In this document: positions 30,461-40,300 of the stretch, one piece after another
Layout of the letters: every line of letters begins with the position of its first letter
Position numbering within the stretch: position 1 is the stretch's first letter
Origin: a virus
DNA: 57,358 bases
Reading direction: 5' to 3' (one strand)
Virus record (IMG/VR): IMGVR_UViG_3300035698_021114
Location: 1 to 57,358 of that record
Program-made: the position numbers and the translations under genes
The notes under the pieces: model-generated
Seen by the model: only the letters and a program-made list of their open reading frames with translations
What the model was told of the DNA's origin: nothing
The model's database searches: none

Positions 30461-30681
30461 TGGAAGAAAAAAACTTAATTGATGCTTGGGACAAAATAGG
30501 TGGAGATCATAATTTTTCACCAAGGGAGATTGAATCTTGGTTAATTAATGATATGGCTCCTGCAATTAAAGAACTTAAAAATAAATATAATTATGGGATC
30601 AGAACTAAACATAGTAAAAATTGTTTATGTGATTATTGTTGTAATGTTAGATTAATCAAACAAAGAAAAAATAAGAGTTAA
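30457..30681 (+). CDS. Hypothetical protein with Cys cluster, 74 aa
   Basis: Begins in the stop of the nucleotidyltransferase gene (ATGATG), so translationally coupled. NCLCDYCCN near the C-terminus gives a cysteine cluster, followed by a basic end. A partner of the nucleotidyltransferase is possible from coupling alone. Confidence 0.55.
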   Translation: MMEEKNLIDAWDKIGGDHNFSPREIESWLINDMAPAIKELKNKYNYGIRTKHSKNCLCDYCCNVRLIKQRKNKS

Positions 30682-30698
30682 AGGTTGATGGTAGAACG

Positions 30699-30962
30699 AT
30701 GAGCATTGATAATAAATTAAATGATTGGCAGATGCCAATAGTGTCTGTTGGTAAAGTAAGATACAATCCAGATGCATTATATTTTATTCAATTGAAAGCT
30801 GACATGAGCTATGTTTATCATCAGTTGAAAGTAGCAGAGAAACAAGGTTCTGTTGATATTTCTAAGATGGATGTGTTCAAGAAGATGGCATATCATTATG
30901 ACTTAACTTTGAATGAGATGTATCAGAATATGATGCAATATAGGAAGAGTGAGAGACAATGA
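30699..30962 (+). CDS. Hypothetical protein, 87 aa
   Basis: Beta start (MPIVSVGKVRYNPDALYFIQLK) then helices. Not recognised. Ends in an ATGA-type overlap. Confidence 0.55.
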   Translation: MSIDNKLNDWQMPIVSVGKVRYNPDALYFIQLKADMSYVYHQLKVAEKQGSVDISKMDVFKKMAYHYDLTLNEMYQNMMQYRKSERQ

Positions 30963-31042
30963 AACCAGATATGATAGATTGGGATGAGCCACCTAAACAA
31001 GAGCTTATGTATAAGAAATTGGATAAAAGGAGAATTCAATGA
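30959..31042 (+). CDS. Possible micro-protein, 27 aa
   Basis: Linked to both neighbours by four-base overlaps, which is its main support. MKPDMIDWDEPPKQEL then a basic end. Contains GGAG before the next start. Confidence 0.4.
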   Translation: MKPDMIDWDEPPKQELMYKKLDKRRIQ

Positions 31043-31383
31043 CTGGCAAGACACATGATTTTTATTTGGACAAATTAGCAGATAATCTTGGTCAAGTTGG
31101 GATTAATAGGAATGACATTGAGTACATTATGAAAGATGGGATTTGGCTACTGCCAGAGTCTAAACAAAGGATTAGTTTGTGTGATTTGATTATTGTTAAT
31201 TATGACGGGACAGCAATAGCAGCAGAGTTGAAAGGGAGTTATGCAAAAAGAAACAAAGCAACTGATCAAATTAATTATGGCAGGAGATTTATAGAAGATA
31301 CGTTGGAGAAGAAACCATTGTATGGATTATTCATAGTATATAAAAATTGTAAGTATCCTTTTGAGAGGATACAATTCAGGTGA
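31039..31383 (+). CDS. PD-(D/E)XK-type nuclease, 114 aa
   Basis: CDLIIVNYDGTAIAAELKG has the Asp then E-X-K arrangement (D49; E63, K65) of PD-(D/E)XK nucleases, followed by the usual helix (ATDQINYGRRFIED) and a final strand (PLYGLFIVYK). Compact, similar in size to Holliday-junction resolvases and VRR-type nucleases. Sits just ahead of the packaging genes, so DNA debranching before packaging is plausible. Confidence 0.65.
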   Translation: MTGKTHDFYLDKLADNLGQVGINRNDIEYIMKDGIWLLPESKQRISLCDLIIVNYDGTAIAAELKGSYAKRNKATDQINYGRRFIEDTLEKKPLYGLFIVYKNCKYPFERIQFR

Positions 31384-31388
31384 GGAAA

Positions 31389-32168
31389 ATGATAAAGAAA
31401 TTTGCAAGATGGATATTGACAGAGGAATTCACTAGACATGATACACAAATTGAAGGATTGAACATGAAGATCCAGTCACAAAGAATTGAGTTTGGCAAAA
31501 CAACAGATTATTTCCAAGAAAAAATTGATGGATTGATTGCTGACTGTACTGTTTATTCAGAAAAGGTTGAGAAATTTAAAAATTGGATAGATGATAAAGT
31601 AGAAATAGAAAGGCTTGAGAACTTTCACAACAACAAACAACCTAAGAAAGATATTTTATATTCAGCTAGGAATGGAGAGTATATGGATGTAAGGAGATTC
31701 TTCACACCATGGGATTCATCAATACCAGTAATGGAAGGGGTTGACAATGATCAGATAGCGAATGACATCTTGAAGTATGGTCATGAAAATTATACATATG
31801 TTAATGAGAGCAAAGAGAATTGGCAATATGCAGCTGAGACAATTCAACGAGGAAAAGGAGATTGTGAAGATGTTGCAATTCTTATGGGTAACATGATGAT
31901 CAAGTCAGGTATTCCATATTGGAGAGTTCGGATTAATGCAGGACCAGTTAAAGCTGGAGATAAAAAAACAGGACATGCTTATTTAGAATATTTAAGAGAG
32001 CTTGACAATGAATGGTATACAATGGATTGGTGTTATTGGTATACTGAATCAGTTAATTTCAAAAAGAAGTGGAATGATTCTCATAAATATTTTGGTGTTT
32101 GGTTCAGTTGGAACATGAAGTATATGTTTGGTGATTTCCCTAAAGACGAGTTGATTACAAGTGCATGA
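31389..32168 (+). CDS. Transglutaminase-like cysteine protease/transferase
   Basis: 259 residues from the ATG at 31389 (AGGTGAGGAAA upstream). The N-terminal 90 residues form a coiled coil; GKGDCEDVAILMG, GHAYLEY and WYTMDWC give the Cys-His-Asp triad (C159, H196, D213) of the transglutaminase-like fold. Possible roles are cutting or cross-linking host envelope or virion proteins. No other lysis enzyme was recognised, so it is a candidate. Confidence 0.8.
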   Translation: MIKKFARWILTEEFTRHDTQIEGLNMKIQSQRIEFGKTTDYFQEKIDGLIADCTVYSEKVEKFKNWIDDKVEIERLENFHNNKQPKKDILYSARNGEYMDVRRFFTPWDSSIPVMEGVDNDQIANDILKYGHENYTYVNESKENWQYAAETIQRGKGDCEDVAILMGNMMIKSGIPYWRVRINAGPVKAGDKKTGHAYLEYLRELDNEWYTMDWCYWYTESVNFKKKWNDSHKYFGVWFSWNMKYMFGDFPKDELITSA

Positions 32169-32184
32169 TTATCAATGGTATTTA

Positions 32185-32277
32185 ATGTTTATTATAATAG
32201 TTTTTTGGTTAGTTTGGATTGCAAGAGATCAAAATAGACAGTTGGAGATTATGAAAGAATGGAAGGGAAAACATTAA
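32185..32277 (+). CDS. Mini membrane protein, 30 aa
   Basis: MFIIIVFWLVWIARDQNRQ: one transmembrane helix at the very N-terminus and a charged tail. It overlaps the next mini membrane gene in another frame. Possible holin-like or accessory membrane protein. Confidence 0.45.
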   Translation: MFIIIVFWLVWIARDQNRQLEIMKEWKGKH

Positions 32278-32390
32278 TACAGATTAAGAATATATTGCTT
32301 TGGCATCTAACTATTTTTATATTTTGGATGATATGTAAAGCAATTCACTATTTGGATGAAGTTAATGGGCATATATTTTTGAAAGGATAA
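32259..32390 (+). CDS. Mini membrane protein, 43 aa
   Basis: ILLWHLTIFIFWMICKAI is a single hydrophobic helix flanked by charged ends. Paired with the mini membrane gene before it and directly upstream of terminase. Function unknown. Confidence 0.45.
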   Translation: MEGKTLIQIKNILLWHLTIFIFWMICKAIHYLDEVNGHIFLKG

Positions 32391-32403
32391 TTTGTGTAGA
32401 GAC

Positions 32404-33204
32404 ATGGAGATTACAGAAGAGGAACTAAGAGATCCAGTGTTATTCCAAGTTGGATTTTTAAACACTGTGCCTTTTGGGAAGCAAGTTGAAGTATTGAGGA
32501 GCAAAGCAAAACATAAAGTGCTATGCTGTGGAAGAAGAGGTGGCAAGACTAGGTTGGTTGCTGGTGAAATAATTAGAGGTAGCTTTTTCTCAATCTATAA
32601 AAAACAATTAGTGGTTTGTCCTGTTTATCGGAATATCAAACCTATCTTTAATCAGATTGAAGCTTATTTGCAAGAGTCTGGAATCATTAATGACATAGTT
32701 AAGATAAGAAGATCATCACCACAATTTATTCAATTTAAAAATGGTTGTATAATAGACTTTGGATCTGTAGATAAGCCACATTCTTTAAGAGGAGATACAT
32801 ATGACAGGATCTTTAAGGATGAATCTGGCTTTATTAAGCGAGAGGCTGACTTAGTATTAAGACCGATGTTGTTTGATACAGATGCAGACCTTTGGGACAC
32901 TAGCACCCCATGGAGTAAAGATACTACTTTCTATGAGAATTATGAGAAAGGATTAAAAGGACATGACAGAATTAAAAGTTTCCACTGGACATCAAGAGAC
33001 AACCCACACTTGAGACAGGAGATGATTGATTCTGAGATTAAGGATTATGGAGAGAACAGTTTCTATGTACAAGCAGAAATCTTAGGGAATTTTATTGATG
33101 ATGTAGATAGTTATTTTAAGCAAGCACTGATCAGGTCTTGTGTAGATGAAGATGAGGATTATAAAGTAATGGATGAAGACTTTTTATTGGCAATGTGTGT
33201 ATGA
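32404..33204 (+). CDS. Terminase large subunit, ATPase part
   Basis: 266 residues. Walker A CCGRRGGKT, the adenine-side region KQVEVLRSKAKHK and Walker B DRIFKDES identify the packaging motor ATPase; LWDTSTPWSKDTTFYENYEKG follows as the coupling motif. The frame ends at TGA 33202-33204, just before the nuclease half, which continues in the next frame. See the split described at 33188-33284. It pumps viral DNA into proheads through the portal. Confidence 0.9.
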   Translation: MEITEEELRDPVLFQVGFLNTVPFGKQVEVLRSKAKHKVLCCGRRGGKTRLVAGEIIRGSFFSIYKKQLVVCPVYRNIKPIFNQIEAYLQESGIINDIVKIRRSSPQFIQFKNGCIIDFGSVDKPHSLRGDTYDRIFKDESGFIKREADLVLRPMLFDTDADLWDTSTPWSKDTTFYENYEKGLKGHDRIKSFHWTSRDNPHLRQEMIDSEIKDYGENSFYVQAEILGNFIDDVDSYFKQALIRSCVDEDEDYKVMDEDFLLAMCV

Positions 33205-33284
33205 GAAAGGATAGGAATTTTCCCCTGTGTCTCCACCCCTACAGTTCTTAACAGGTTTTTTTCCTGTCCCTCAAACTATGGCAA
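33188..33284 (+). other. Segment splitting the terminase gene
   Basis: TGGCAA occurs at 33188-33193 and 33279-33284, 91 bases apart. Removing one unit joins GCA to GCA and fuses the ATPase and nuclease halves in one frame. The segment is C-rich compared with its surroundings (CCCCTG, CCACCCC) and holds a hairpin ACAGG-T7-CCTGT. Candidate explanations are an intron, ribosome bypassing, an insertion, or two separate proteins. Confidence 0.5.
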
Positions 33285-33880
33285 ACAAACCAAGCGGAGT
33301 AATCCACCCAAAAGCAACATACATTTTGGGAGTGGATCTGGCAAGATTAGGTCAGGATAGTAGTGTGTTCTTAGTACTTGAAAAACCATTTGACAGTGAT
33401 GAGATATATGTTGTTTTTATTAAAGAAATGGAAACAAATCTTATGAATGAAGCTGTTAACTATATCAAATTCTTAGATAAGAGATTTCATTTCACTAAAA
33501 TATATATGGATACAACAGGACTTGGTTCTGGACCATATGATTTCTTAATAGTTGATCAATCATTCAAGTATAGAACTGAAGATTGTACATTCAACAAATC
33601 ATTAGATGGTAAGCCTTTGAAAGAAATTGCTTACACCAATATGAAAATGTTACTTGAAAGGAAAAGCAGAGGAGTCAAAGGGGGATTGCATTTGCCAGAC
33701 AATAAAAAACTTCTTTATCAATTGATAGATCTGAGATATGAACTCAAGACTAATGGTGGGTTAAAGATACATCATAGTGAACGGGGTCATGATGATTATC
33801 CAGATGCATTAGCAATAGCTTGTCTATATTTTAGACCAACAAACCAAGTGGATATGTCAGGATCTTTTGCAATAGGTTAA
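33227..33880 (+). CDS. Terminase large subunit, nuclease part
   Basis: 217 residues from a GTG at 33227 (AGGATAGG upstream); an ATG at 33278 is an alternative. YILGVDLARLGQDSSVF is the first acidic strand of the RNase H-like nuclease; IYMDTTGLG holds the second Asp and HDDYPDALAIA the last acidic motif. It cuts concatemers during packaging. If made separately it must assemble with the ATPase part; otherwise it is the C-terminal half of a spliced or recoded protein. Confidence 0.85.
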   Translation: MSPPLQFLTGFFPVPQTMANKPSGVIHPKATYILGVDLARLGQDSSVFLVLEKPFDSDEIYVVFIKEMETNLMNEAVNYIKFLDKRFHFTKIYMDTTGLGSGPYDFLIVDQSFKYRTEDCTFNKSLDGKPLKEIAYTNMKMLLERKSRGVKGGLHLPDNKKLLYQLIDLRYELKTNGGLKIHHSERGHDDYPDALAIACLYFRPTNQVDMSGSFAIG

Positions 33881-33881
33881 C

Positions 33882-33913
33882 TTTTATATAAAAACTACAA
33901 AAGCTTTTTAAAG
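33882..33913 (+). promoter_or_regulatory. Late-type promoter with palindromic operator
   Basis: Palindrome TTTTATATAAAA at 33882-33893 and TATA-like TTTTTAAAG from 33905, 23 bp apart start to start. The whole 50-bp block (33882-33931) is about 80% identical without gaps to 44752-44801. Drives the portal gene at 33967 after a short leader. Confidence 0.65.
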
Positions 33914-33966
33914 ATGAAAAATATAAAGTTATCTATTCACAAGGACTAAGTGTCCGTTTCATTATC

Positions 33967-35925
33967 ATGGGATTTTTCAATTGGTTATCAGGTAAGACAA
34001 CAGAAGAGGCTAAAGGTCCATTGTCAGCAGGTAGATATAGTTCTCTAGATAATATTGATGAGCTTATTTGTTCAACAGATATTTTTGAAGAAGCTGACAA
34101 GAACTCTATTATTGAAGAGTTAAAAGGTAAAGTATTCCAAGTGAATGCTAAGGAAGAGAAGGGATTAGGTGTTCCAAAAAGATTCTCTGGAGCAGTAACA
34201 CAGGCTCTTTATGACAGTTTTGGTCTTGTAACAGCAGCTGTTGACAAGCATATTGATTTTGTTGTTGGTCCAGGAGTTTGGGTCACAAGTGAAGATCCAC
34301 GTGCTGAGAAAATCATAACAACATGGATGACAGATACAGGATTTACTTCTCTTATGAGACTCTGGCTGAAAGAAGCTCTTGTTAAAGGAACAGGTTTTAT
34401 AGAGACAGCAGAAGAAGAAGGCAAAAATCTTAGTGTTAAAATATTAGATTCTAAATTTATGTGGATTAGACGAGATTCTAAAGGGAAAATTATTGGATAC
34501 AATCAGTATTTTGGTGACACTAATAGAATTGATAAAGATAAAATTACTCCATTTTCACCAGAAGAAGCAACACATTTCTCATTTAATTTATCAGGAGACA
34601 ATCCATATGGTCTTGGCATTGTTGATCCCAACAGAGGAGTCATAAACAGTTATCTTGGTAGTGATAAAGAATCACATAAATTATTAGCAAGGAAAGCAAA
34701 TTCTCCATTATGGGCTAAGTTAGGAACCACAGAGCATAGACCTACTTCATCAGTAGTAACTGGGTTTGGTAAGAAATTAGAAATAATGAGTAATAAGACT
34801 GAGTTTGCTACTGGTCCAGATGTTGAGATGAAAGTATTAGATTTTGGTAATGTAGGAGATAAATTCACAACACAACTTGATGCTGATTTAAATAATATGG
34901 CATTTGGTTTTCAAATACCTATTGTTATTTATGGTGCAGGAGCTGTCCCAGAAGGATTAGCAAAAGTTCAACTTGATGTTTGGGAAAGAAGAATTAGAAG
35001 TATCCAAGAAGAATTTGAGAAGATTGTTGAGAAAAATATATTCACAAAAGTATTAAAAGCAAATGGTTTGCAAGCACATGTTGAGTTGCATTGGGGAGAA
35101 CCAAGCACTATACAGAGAGATCAGAAGTTAACTAGATTAGGTGAATTTTTAAAGAACACAGCTTTGAGTCCAGCTCTTAAAAAAAGAATGGAGAAAGATG
35201 TTGCTGTAACTCTTAAGTATGAAGATGATGTATTGAAGACTATGGAAGAGGAGAAGGAAGAAGAAGAAAATTCACCTCAACCAAATGTACCAGCACAAAA
35301 TAATGCAAGTGAAAATGTACATACTGATGAACAGAGTTGTGGCTGTAGTGAATGTGTAGAAGAGAGCAAGGATTATACTGTTCAAGAATGGTTGGGATTT
35401 AATTATCAAGAATATTTGCAGGACATTATTGAGTTTGTTAGGACTTATGACTTTAAGGATATTCGAGCAATAACAAAAGAAGACATTAAAGCTGGTAGAC
35501 TGACAACAAGACAAGTTGAGAAATTGAGAGGAGTATTGGAAGAAGGCTATACAGATAATGCTTCACTTCGAGATATGTCAGATGAAATAACAAATAAAGT
35601 TAAGCCAACTGATTTATACCAGATGAAAGATGGTAGGATTAAACTTAATAAAGCAGGCAATCCAATCTTAGCTTTGAGTGCAGCTAAGAGAGGAATGGCA
35701 TTGGCAAGGAATGAAACTACTAGAGCTGCTGCTCAAGGATCTATTAAGAATTATGAAAAAGGTGGGGTTGAGAAAGTTTCTTTTGTAGCAGCAACAGGAG
35801 GAAGAACTTGCCCAACTTGTGAAGGTTTGTATGGTAAAACTTTTACATTAAGAGAAAGCTGGGGAATGATACCTGTACATCCAAGATGTAGATGTTCATG
35901 GAAACCAGTTGTGGAGATTGAATAG
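33967..35925 (+). CDS. Portal protein fused to MuF-type minor head protein
   Basis: 652 residues. Residues 1-430 are the portal: long helical stem region, VVGPGVWVTSEDP, DNPYGLGI, VIYGAGAVPEG. After an acidic linker (EEEKEEEENSPQPN) with CGCSEC, residues about 480-652 are an SPP1 gp7/MuF domain: ARNETTRAAAQGS, GGRTCPTCEGLYGKTF and PVHPRCRCSW. In most phages these are two genes; fusion is uncommon but known. It forms the dodecameric DNA gate with an attached head-morphogenesis arm. Confidence 0.88.
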   Translation: MGFFNWLSGKTTEEAKGPLSAGRYSSLDNIDELICSTDIFEEADKNSIIEELKGKVFQVNAKEEKGLGVPKRFSGAVTQALYDSFGLVTAAVDKHIDFVVGPGVWVTSEDPRAEKIITTWMTDTGFTSLMRLWLKEALVKGTGFIETAEEEGKNLSVKILDSKFMWIRRDSKGKIIGYNQYFGDTNRIDKDKITPFSPEEATHFSFNLSGDNPYGLGIVDPNRGVINSYLGSDKESHKLLARKANSPLWAKLGTTEHRPTSSVVTGFGKKLEIMSNKTEFATGPDVEMKVLDFGNVGDKFTTQLDADLNNMAFGFQIPIVIYGAGAVPEGLAKVQLDVWERRIRSIQEEFEKIVEKNIFTKVLKANGLQAHVELHWGEPSTIQRDQKLTRLGEFLKNTALSPALKKRMEKDVAVTLKYEDDVLKTMEEEKEEEENSPQPNVPAQNNASENVHTDEQSCGCSECVEESKDYTVQEWLGFNYQEYLQDIIEFVRTYDFKDIRAITKEDIKAGRLTTRQVEKLRGVLEEGYTDNASLRDMSDEITNKVKPTDLYQMKDGRIKLNKAGNPILALSAAKRGMALARNETTRAAAQGSIKNYEKGGVEKVSFVAATGGRTCPTCEGLYGKTFTLRESWGMIPVHPRCRCSWKPVVEIE

Positions 35926-35926
35926 A

Positions 35927-36151
35927 ATGAAATTACCAAATGTAAATAAATTAGGGAATTGTCAGATTAAAGACTGTCAGGAAAGACCATTTGGATATAT
36001 AAATGGACTATGGGTCTGTCAGGCTTGTTATTTGAAATGGACACAAGAAGCTCAAAAATTACAAGAACAGAATGATAAGAAAATGCAGTATATGATGCAA
36101 GAAGCATTAAAGAAAGGTGATGATGATGAAAACAATAAGTCAAATGAGTAA
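35927..36151 (+). CDS. Zinc-binding protein, 74 aa
   Basis: ATG two bases after the portal stop. CQIKDC and CQAC form a zinc site (residues 12-33) followed by a Gln/Lys/Met-rich helix (KLQEQNDKKMQYMMQEALKK). Not recognised; head module position. Confidence 0.6.
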   Translation: MKLPNVNKLGNCQIKDCQERPFGYINGLWVCQACYLKWTQEAQKLQEQNDKKMQYMMQEALKKGDDDENNKSNE

Positions 36152-36434
36152 GAAGGAATTAGAGAATTATGCATTGGATAAGTTCAAGGTTGATATCGAC
36201 AGACGAGATAGTTTGAAAAAGTTACAAGCACAAGTAAGAGATCTTGAAGAGAAGTTTGATAATAAAGAAGAACTTGAAGAAGAAGCTGATAAAGAAACAA
36301 CAGATTCTCAATCATGTATTTGTGGTGGGATAATGGATGAAACTGAATATGTACCAAAGCATCCTGGAGGACCATATAGAAATTACAAATGTGATGAGTG
36401 TGGAAGAGGCAGGACAGTATTTCTTGATGAATAA
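36126..36434 (+). CDS. Coiled-coil plus zinc-ribbon protein, 102 aa
   Basis: AAAGGTGATG decides the ATG at 36126 among several in-frame ATGs. Helical residues 1-60 (LENYALDKFKVDIDRRDSLKKL) resemble the short domains of head-completion proteins; the end has CICGG and CDEC, a zinc ribbon. Overlaps the previous gene by 26 bp. Confidence 0.6.
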   Translation: MKTISQMSKKELENYALDKFKVDIDRRDSLKKLQAQVRDLEEKFDNKEELEEEADKETTDSQSCICGGIMDETEYVPKHPGGPYRNYKCDECGRGRTVFLDE

Positions 36435-36436
36435 AC

Positions 36437-36796
36437 ATGGTTATTATTACTTGTCCAAATTGCAATAGAACGATTTCAGTTGCTGAACATAGTGGTGACT
36501 TTGTACATGATTGTGATAGTGGCAATGATTCATTAGATTTTGAAGATGTACCATTAGTTGGTAAGTGGGAAGATTACAGTGGATCAGGTGGACAAGCAGT
36601 AGTATCTAAACAAGGTGCTGAGAATAAAATATTTGGAACTAAAGCTGAACAATTAGGAGCACCATCAGTTCATGAAGTGACAAATAGAGGCAACAGAAAG
36701 TCTACAACAAGAACAAGACGGAAGTTGACTTATATGATTATTGATAATGTAGATTTAATCAACAATAGACGAGGAGGAAGAAAATATGACAGATGA
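36437..36796 (+). CDS. Zinc-ribbon protein, 119 aa
   Basis: CPNC at residues 6-9 and a later Cys/His pair (HSGDFVHDC) at the N-terminus; a Gly/Ser-rich middle; a basic C-terminus (RKSTTRTRRKLTYM). Third zinc protein in a row after the portal. Its ATG lies two bases after the previous stop. Confidence 0.6.
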   Translation: MVIITCPNCNRTISVAEHSGDFVHDCDSGNDSLDFEDVPLVGKWEDYSGSGGQAVVSKQGAENKIFGTKAEQLGAPSVHEVTNRGNRKSTTRTRRKLTYMIIDNVDLINNRRGGRKYDR

Positions 36797-37142
36797 TATT
36801 ATTGTACAACGGGGAGATTCAAAAAATATTGTTGTAACATATACAGATAAATGCACTGGAGATCCAATTAATTTGTCAGGAGCTACAGTTTATGTCACAG
36901 CAAAACCTGATAAAGATAATACAGATTATGATGATTCAACTGCTATTTTCCAAAAAAAAATCACATCACATTCTATTCCAGAAAGTGGACAAACTGTCTT
37001 TTCATTAGGAAGTGTCGACACAGGATCAGTAGGAGTATATTATTGGGATACTCAAGTTATTACAGCAGGAAATGATGTATTATCAACAGCTCCTGGAAAA
37101 TTTATTGTTAATAATGATATTACTAAGGTGGCAGTGAAATGA
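36786..37142 (+). CDS. BppU-like baseplate/fibre N-terminal domain protein
   Basis: 118 residues: VQRGDSKNIVVTYTDKCTGDPINLSGATVYVTA, then VFSLGSVDTG, YYWDTQV and GKFIVNNDIT are the beta-sandwich pattern of phage baseplate upper protein N-terminal domains (BppU/DUF2479). It probably anchors the adhesins that follow. Confidence 0.7.
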   Translation: MTDDIIVQRGDSKNIVVTYTDKCTGDPINLSGATVYVTAKPDKDNTDYDDSTAIFQKKITSHSIPESGQTVFSLGSVDTGSVGVYYWDTQVITAGNDVLSTAPGKFIVNNDITKVAVK

Positions 37143-37348
37143 GTGATTGCCAAATTAATGCAACAGTTTCAGAAAACTGTGAAATCAATACAGAGATTGG
37201 TGGATGCTCATCAACTAAAAATTGGGTTAATGCAGGCACTCCTTTTTATTTAAATGGTCAAAATGGAGATACTTATTTTGTTTATAATTCAACAACTAAT
37301 ATGTTAGAATTATGGGTTAATGGTTCAAAGGTGTTACAATGGGATTGA
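37139..37348 (+). CDS. Small adhesin-module protein, 69 aa
   Basis: NGDTYFVYNSTTNMLELWVNG resembles the short fibre-attachment repeats seen again at 54613 and 54803 (TGLMIWNGSTANFEYYNG). Four cysteines in the first 25 residues. Coupled by overlap to genes on both sides; likely a tail or fibre component. Confidence 0.55.
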   Translation: MSDCQINATVSENCEINTEIGGCSSTKNWVNAGTPFYLNGQNGDTYFVYNSTTNMLELWVNGSKVLQWD

Positions 37349-40300
37349 AAAAAATAATTATATTTATTATGATCATATGTTTATCTTTGCAAGCATATGG
37401 TAAAACTACATATTTTTTCACTGATATAGATTTAACAGGAAACATAACAGTACAAGGTAATCATCTATGTGATGATTCAGTTTGTTATTTAATATCTGAT
37501 TTGAATTCATCTAGTGGTGGTGGTTCAGGAACTGTTGAATGGGTATCTGGTGATGGAACTTATGTAACAGGAAACATTACAAAAACAGGATCTTTAGGAT
37601 TTAGTGAGGCTAATCTTAACACAACTATTTATACAATTGGTGATTTTAACTATTTAAAATTGAATGGAACTAATGTAATGACAGGAAATCTTGATATGGA
37701 TTCAAATATAATCACTAATGTAGATGAGATCAATGTAGTTACAGTTGACGCAACAGTTTTAGAAGGTACTTTACAATGGACAGAGTTAGATGGTTACCCA
37801 ACAGGATGTAGTGGAGCTACTCCAAATGTACAAACAATAGGTGACACTTTAACTTGTAGAGCTGATGATAATACTATTTATACTTATGATGATTGGCAAT
37901 TACTAAACAGATCTCTTTATACAGACCTTTCTAATTTTACAAATGATCCAGGTTATATTACTAATGATACTGCGAACTTTACAGTCGACACTGATACACT
38001 TTATACAGCAAGTGGAACTCTATTAGAATTAATTGGAACAGCATTTAATGTTAAAGAAGCATTTTTAACAAATAATGGTGGATGTTGGTATTCAACTGCA
38101 CTCGGATTAGTTTGTAATGCAAATTATCTAGATACAATAACAGCAAACGAACAATATTTGAGAATAGACCAAGCTAATGGCCCAGTAACAGGAAACCTAA
38201 GTATGGGTAATAATATTATTACAAGTGTAAATGATATTCAATCTGAGAGATTTAGATTTATTTCAGACACGAGTAATGCTAGTTATATAAAAATCAATGA
38301 TGGTGACTGGATTGGAATTAATGAGTCAATTGTTGTTGGAAATAATCTGGCATCTACAGGAACAGGACAAATTGTTATGTTAGTTTATACTCAAGAAAAT
38401 GTTACTAATATGTGGGTTCAATCAGGACAAAACAATTCATATGGTGGTTGGGGAAACAGCTTTGGTTTAATTCCTAATACACTCGGAATAAATAACTTTT
38501 CTGAGGGTGGTAAAGTTAATATGACTAAGCTTAGTAATTATTTAGAGATATGTGATTTTTATGATATGGATTGTCAATATAATGCAGACACTTTAACAGA
38601 AGGACCTTTATTATTTTCAATGGGACCACTTGAAATACGTAGAGGTGCAGCTATCCATGAACTAGCCACTTTATTTGGAGGAATATTATCACATAACCCA
38701 GTCAGTTTTATTATGAATGGTGACCAAGCAAATGTACTTAATGGTAGTATTCACATAGCAACACCAGTTACTTATGAAACTAGTTTTGTACAAGGAGATT
38801 TAGCTAAATTATTGGGTGCAACATTTCCAGGTGCATTAACACCATTTAGTAATGAAGATAATCCAGTTGATGATTGGAGAATTACCAGTAGTGCATTATG
38901 TGAGGAGAGCCCATGTGCAATTGCTTCAAGTACGTTAGGTGTTAATGCAGCAGTAATTAATATGTCTACAGGATTTAGTACAATCAATTTCAATGAAACA
39001 TATTTGACATTTATTTATAGTAACAATAACTTAAAAGATGCTGATGAAGATATTACTGTTGAGATTAATAATGGTTCTGGGTGGGTAGAGATATTCAGTG
39101 ACAACACAAAAAATGTAGTGTTACAGCTTGAAAATATTAGTCTAGGAGAATCATACTCAGATTTATCTAATGTTGATTTAAGATTCCAATGTAACTCAGG
39201 AAAAAACAACAGATACTGTTATGTTGATGATGTTTTTGTTTGGGGAACAGCAACAACAACTACACTAGCAAATCAATCAGGATTTGATAGTAATTATTGT
39301 ACAAGTGATGGAAGTACAGATATAAATGGTCAGTGTAATAGTGGACTTGTTTTTGATGCAGCTACACAAACACACATAACAAAAGGAGTATGGAATATAA
39401 CAGGAACAGTGATTGGAGGAGTAACTGGAACAGGAACTGCAAACACTATATCTAAATGGACAGGTATAAATTCACAAGGTAATTCAAATATATTAGATGA
39501 TGGTTTAGATATAACTCTTGGAGTTGACACAGGTGTAACAGGTGATATTACTGCAACTAATTTTATAGATGGTGGAGTAAACCTACTCACAGAAATTAAT
39601 CTTAAATCAGACTTTGATGATTGTCCATCTGGTGAGTTTGTACAGAACACAACAGTAAATGGGGTGGAATGTGCAGCAGTTTCAGGAGCTGGAACAGTAA
39701 CCCAAGTAACAGTTGTAGGACCTTATTTAATACCAGAAGTAATAACTGCTTCAGGGAATGTAGAAGTTAATGAAACTAAGTTAAATGAAATAATTGATGC
39801 AAGAGATACAGGCATTTTATGGTCAACACCAGTTGACAATAGTATTATACCTGATACAAATGATGCATACGATTTAGGAGCACCTAGTTTTGCTTTTGAA
39901 GATGGATATATATCTGACTATCTTTATCTTGATAGACTTGTCGGAATTGATGATACAAATACTTATTTTAATTTTAATGATAATAATGTTGTTTCATTCT
40001 TTTCAAATGGTGTTAAAGCAATGGACTTAGCAGGTACATTAACTTTATCAAGTGGTACAGGTGTTAGTGAATTTAGTACAGATGGTACACTAGCAGGGAA
40101 TAGTGATATAGCAGTTCCAACAGAACAAGCAGTAAAGACTTATGCTGACACAAAAGCAGCAATTGGAGATTGTGGTGTAGGTACAGTTATGCAGAATAGC
40201 ACAACGTCAGGTGTTGAATGTATAGTTATGGCTTCTGGAGGCTTTACTTATTCAGATTACTTTGACCAAGGACTTAATACCACATCAGATGTAGCTCATG

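Noticed and set aside
32392-32403. Earlier TTG start for the terminase ATPase
   Set aside because: The ATG at 32404 is in frame four codons later, and ATG dominates in this genome.
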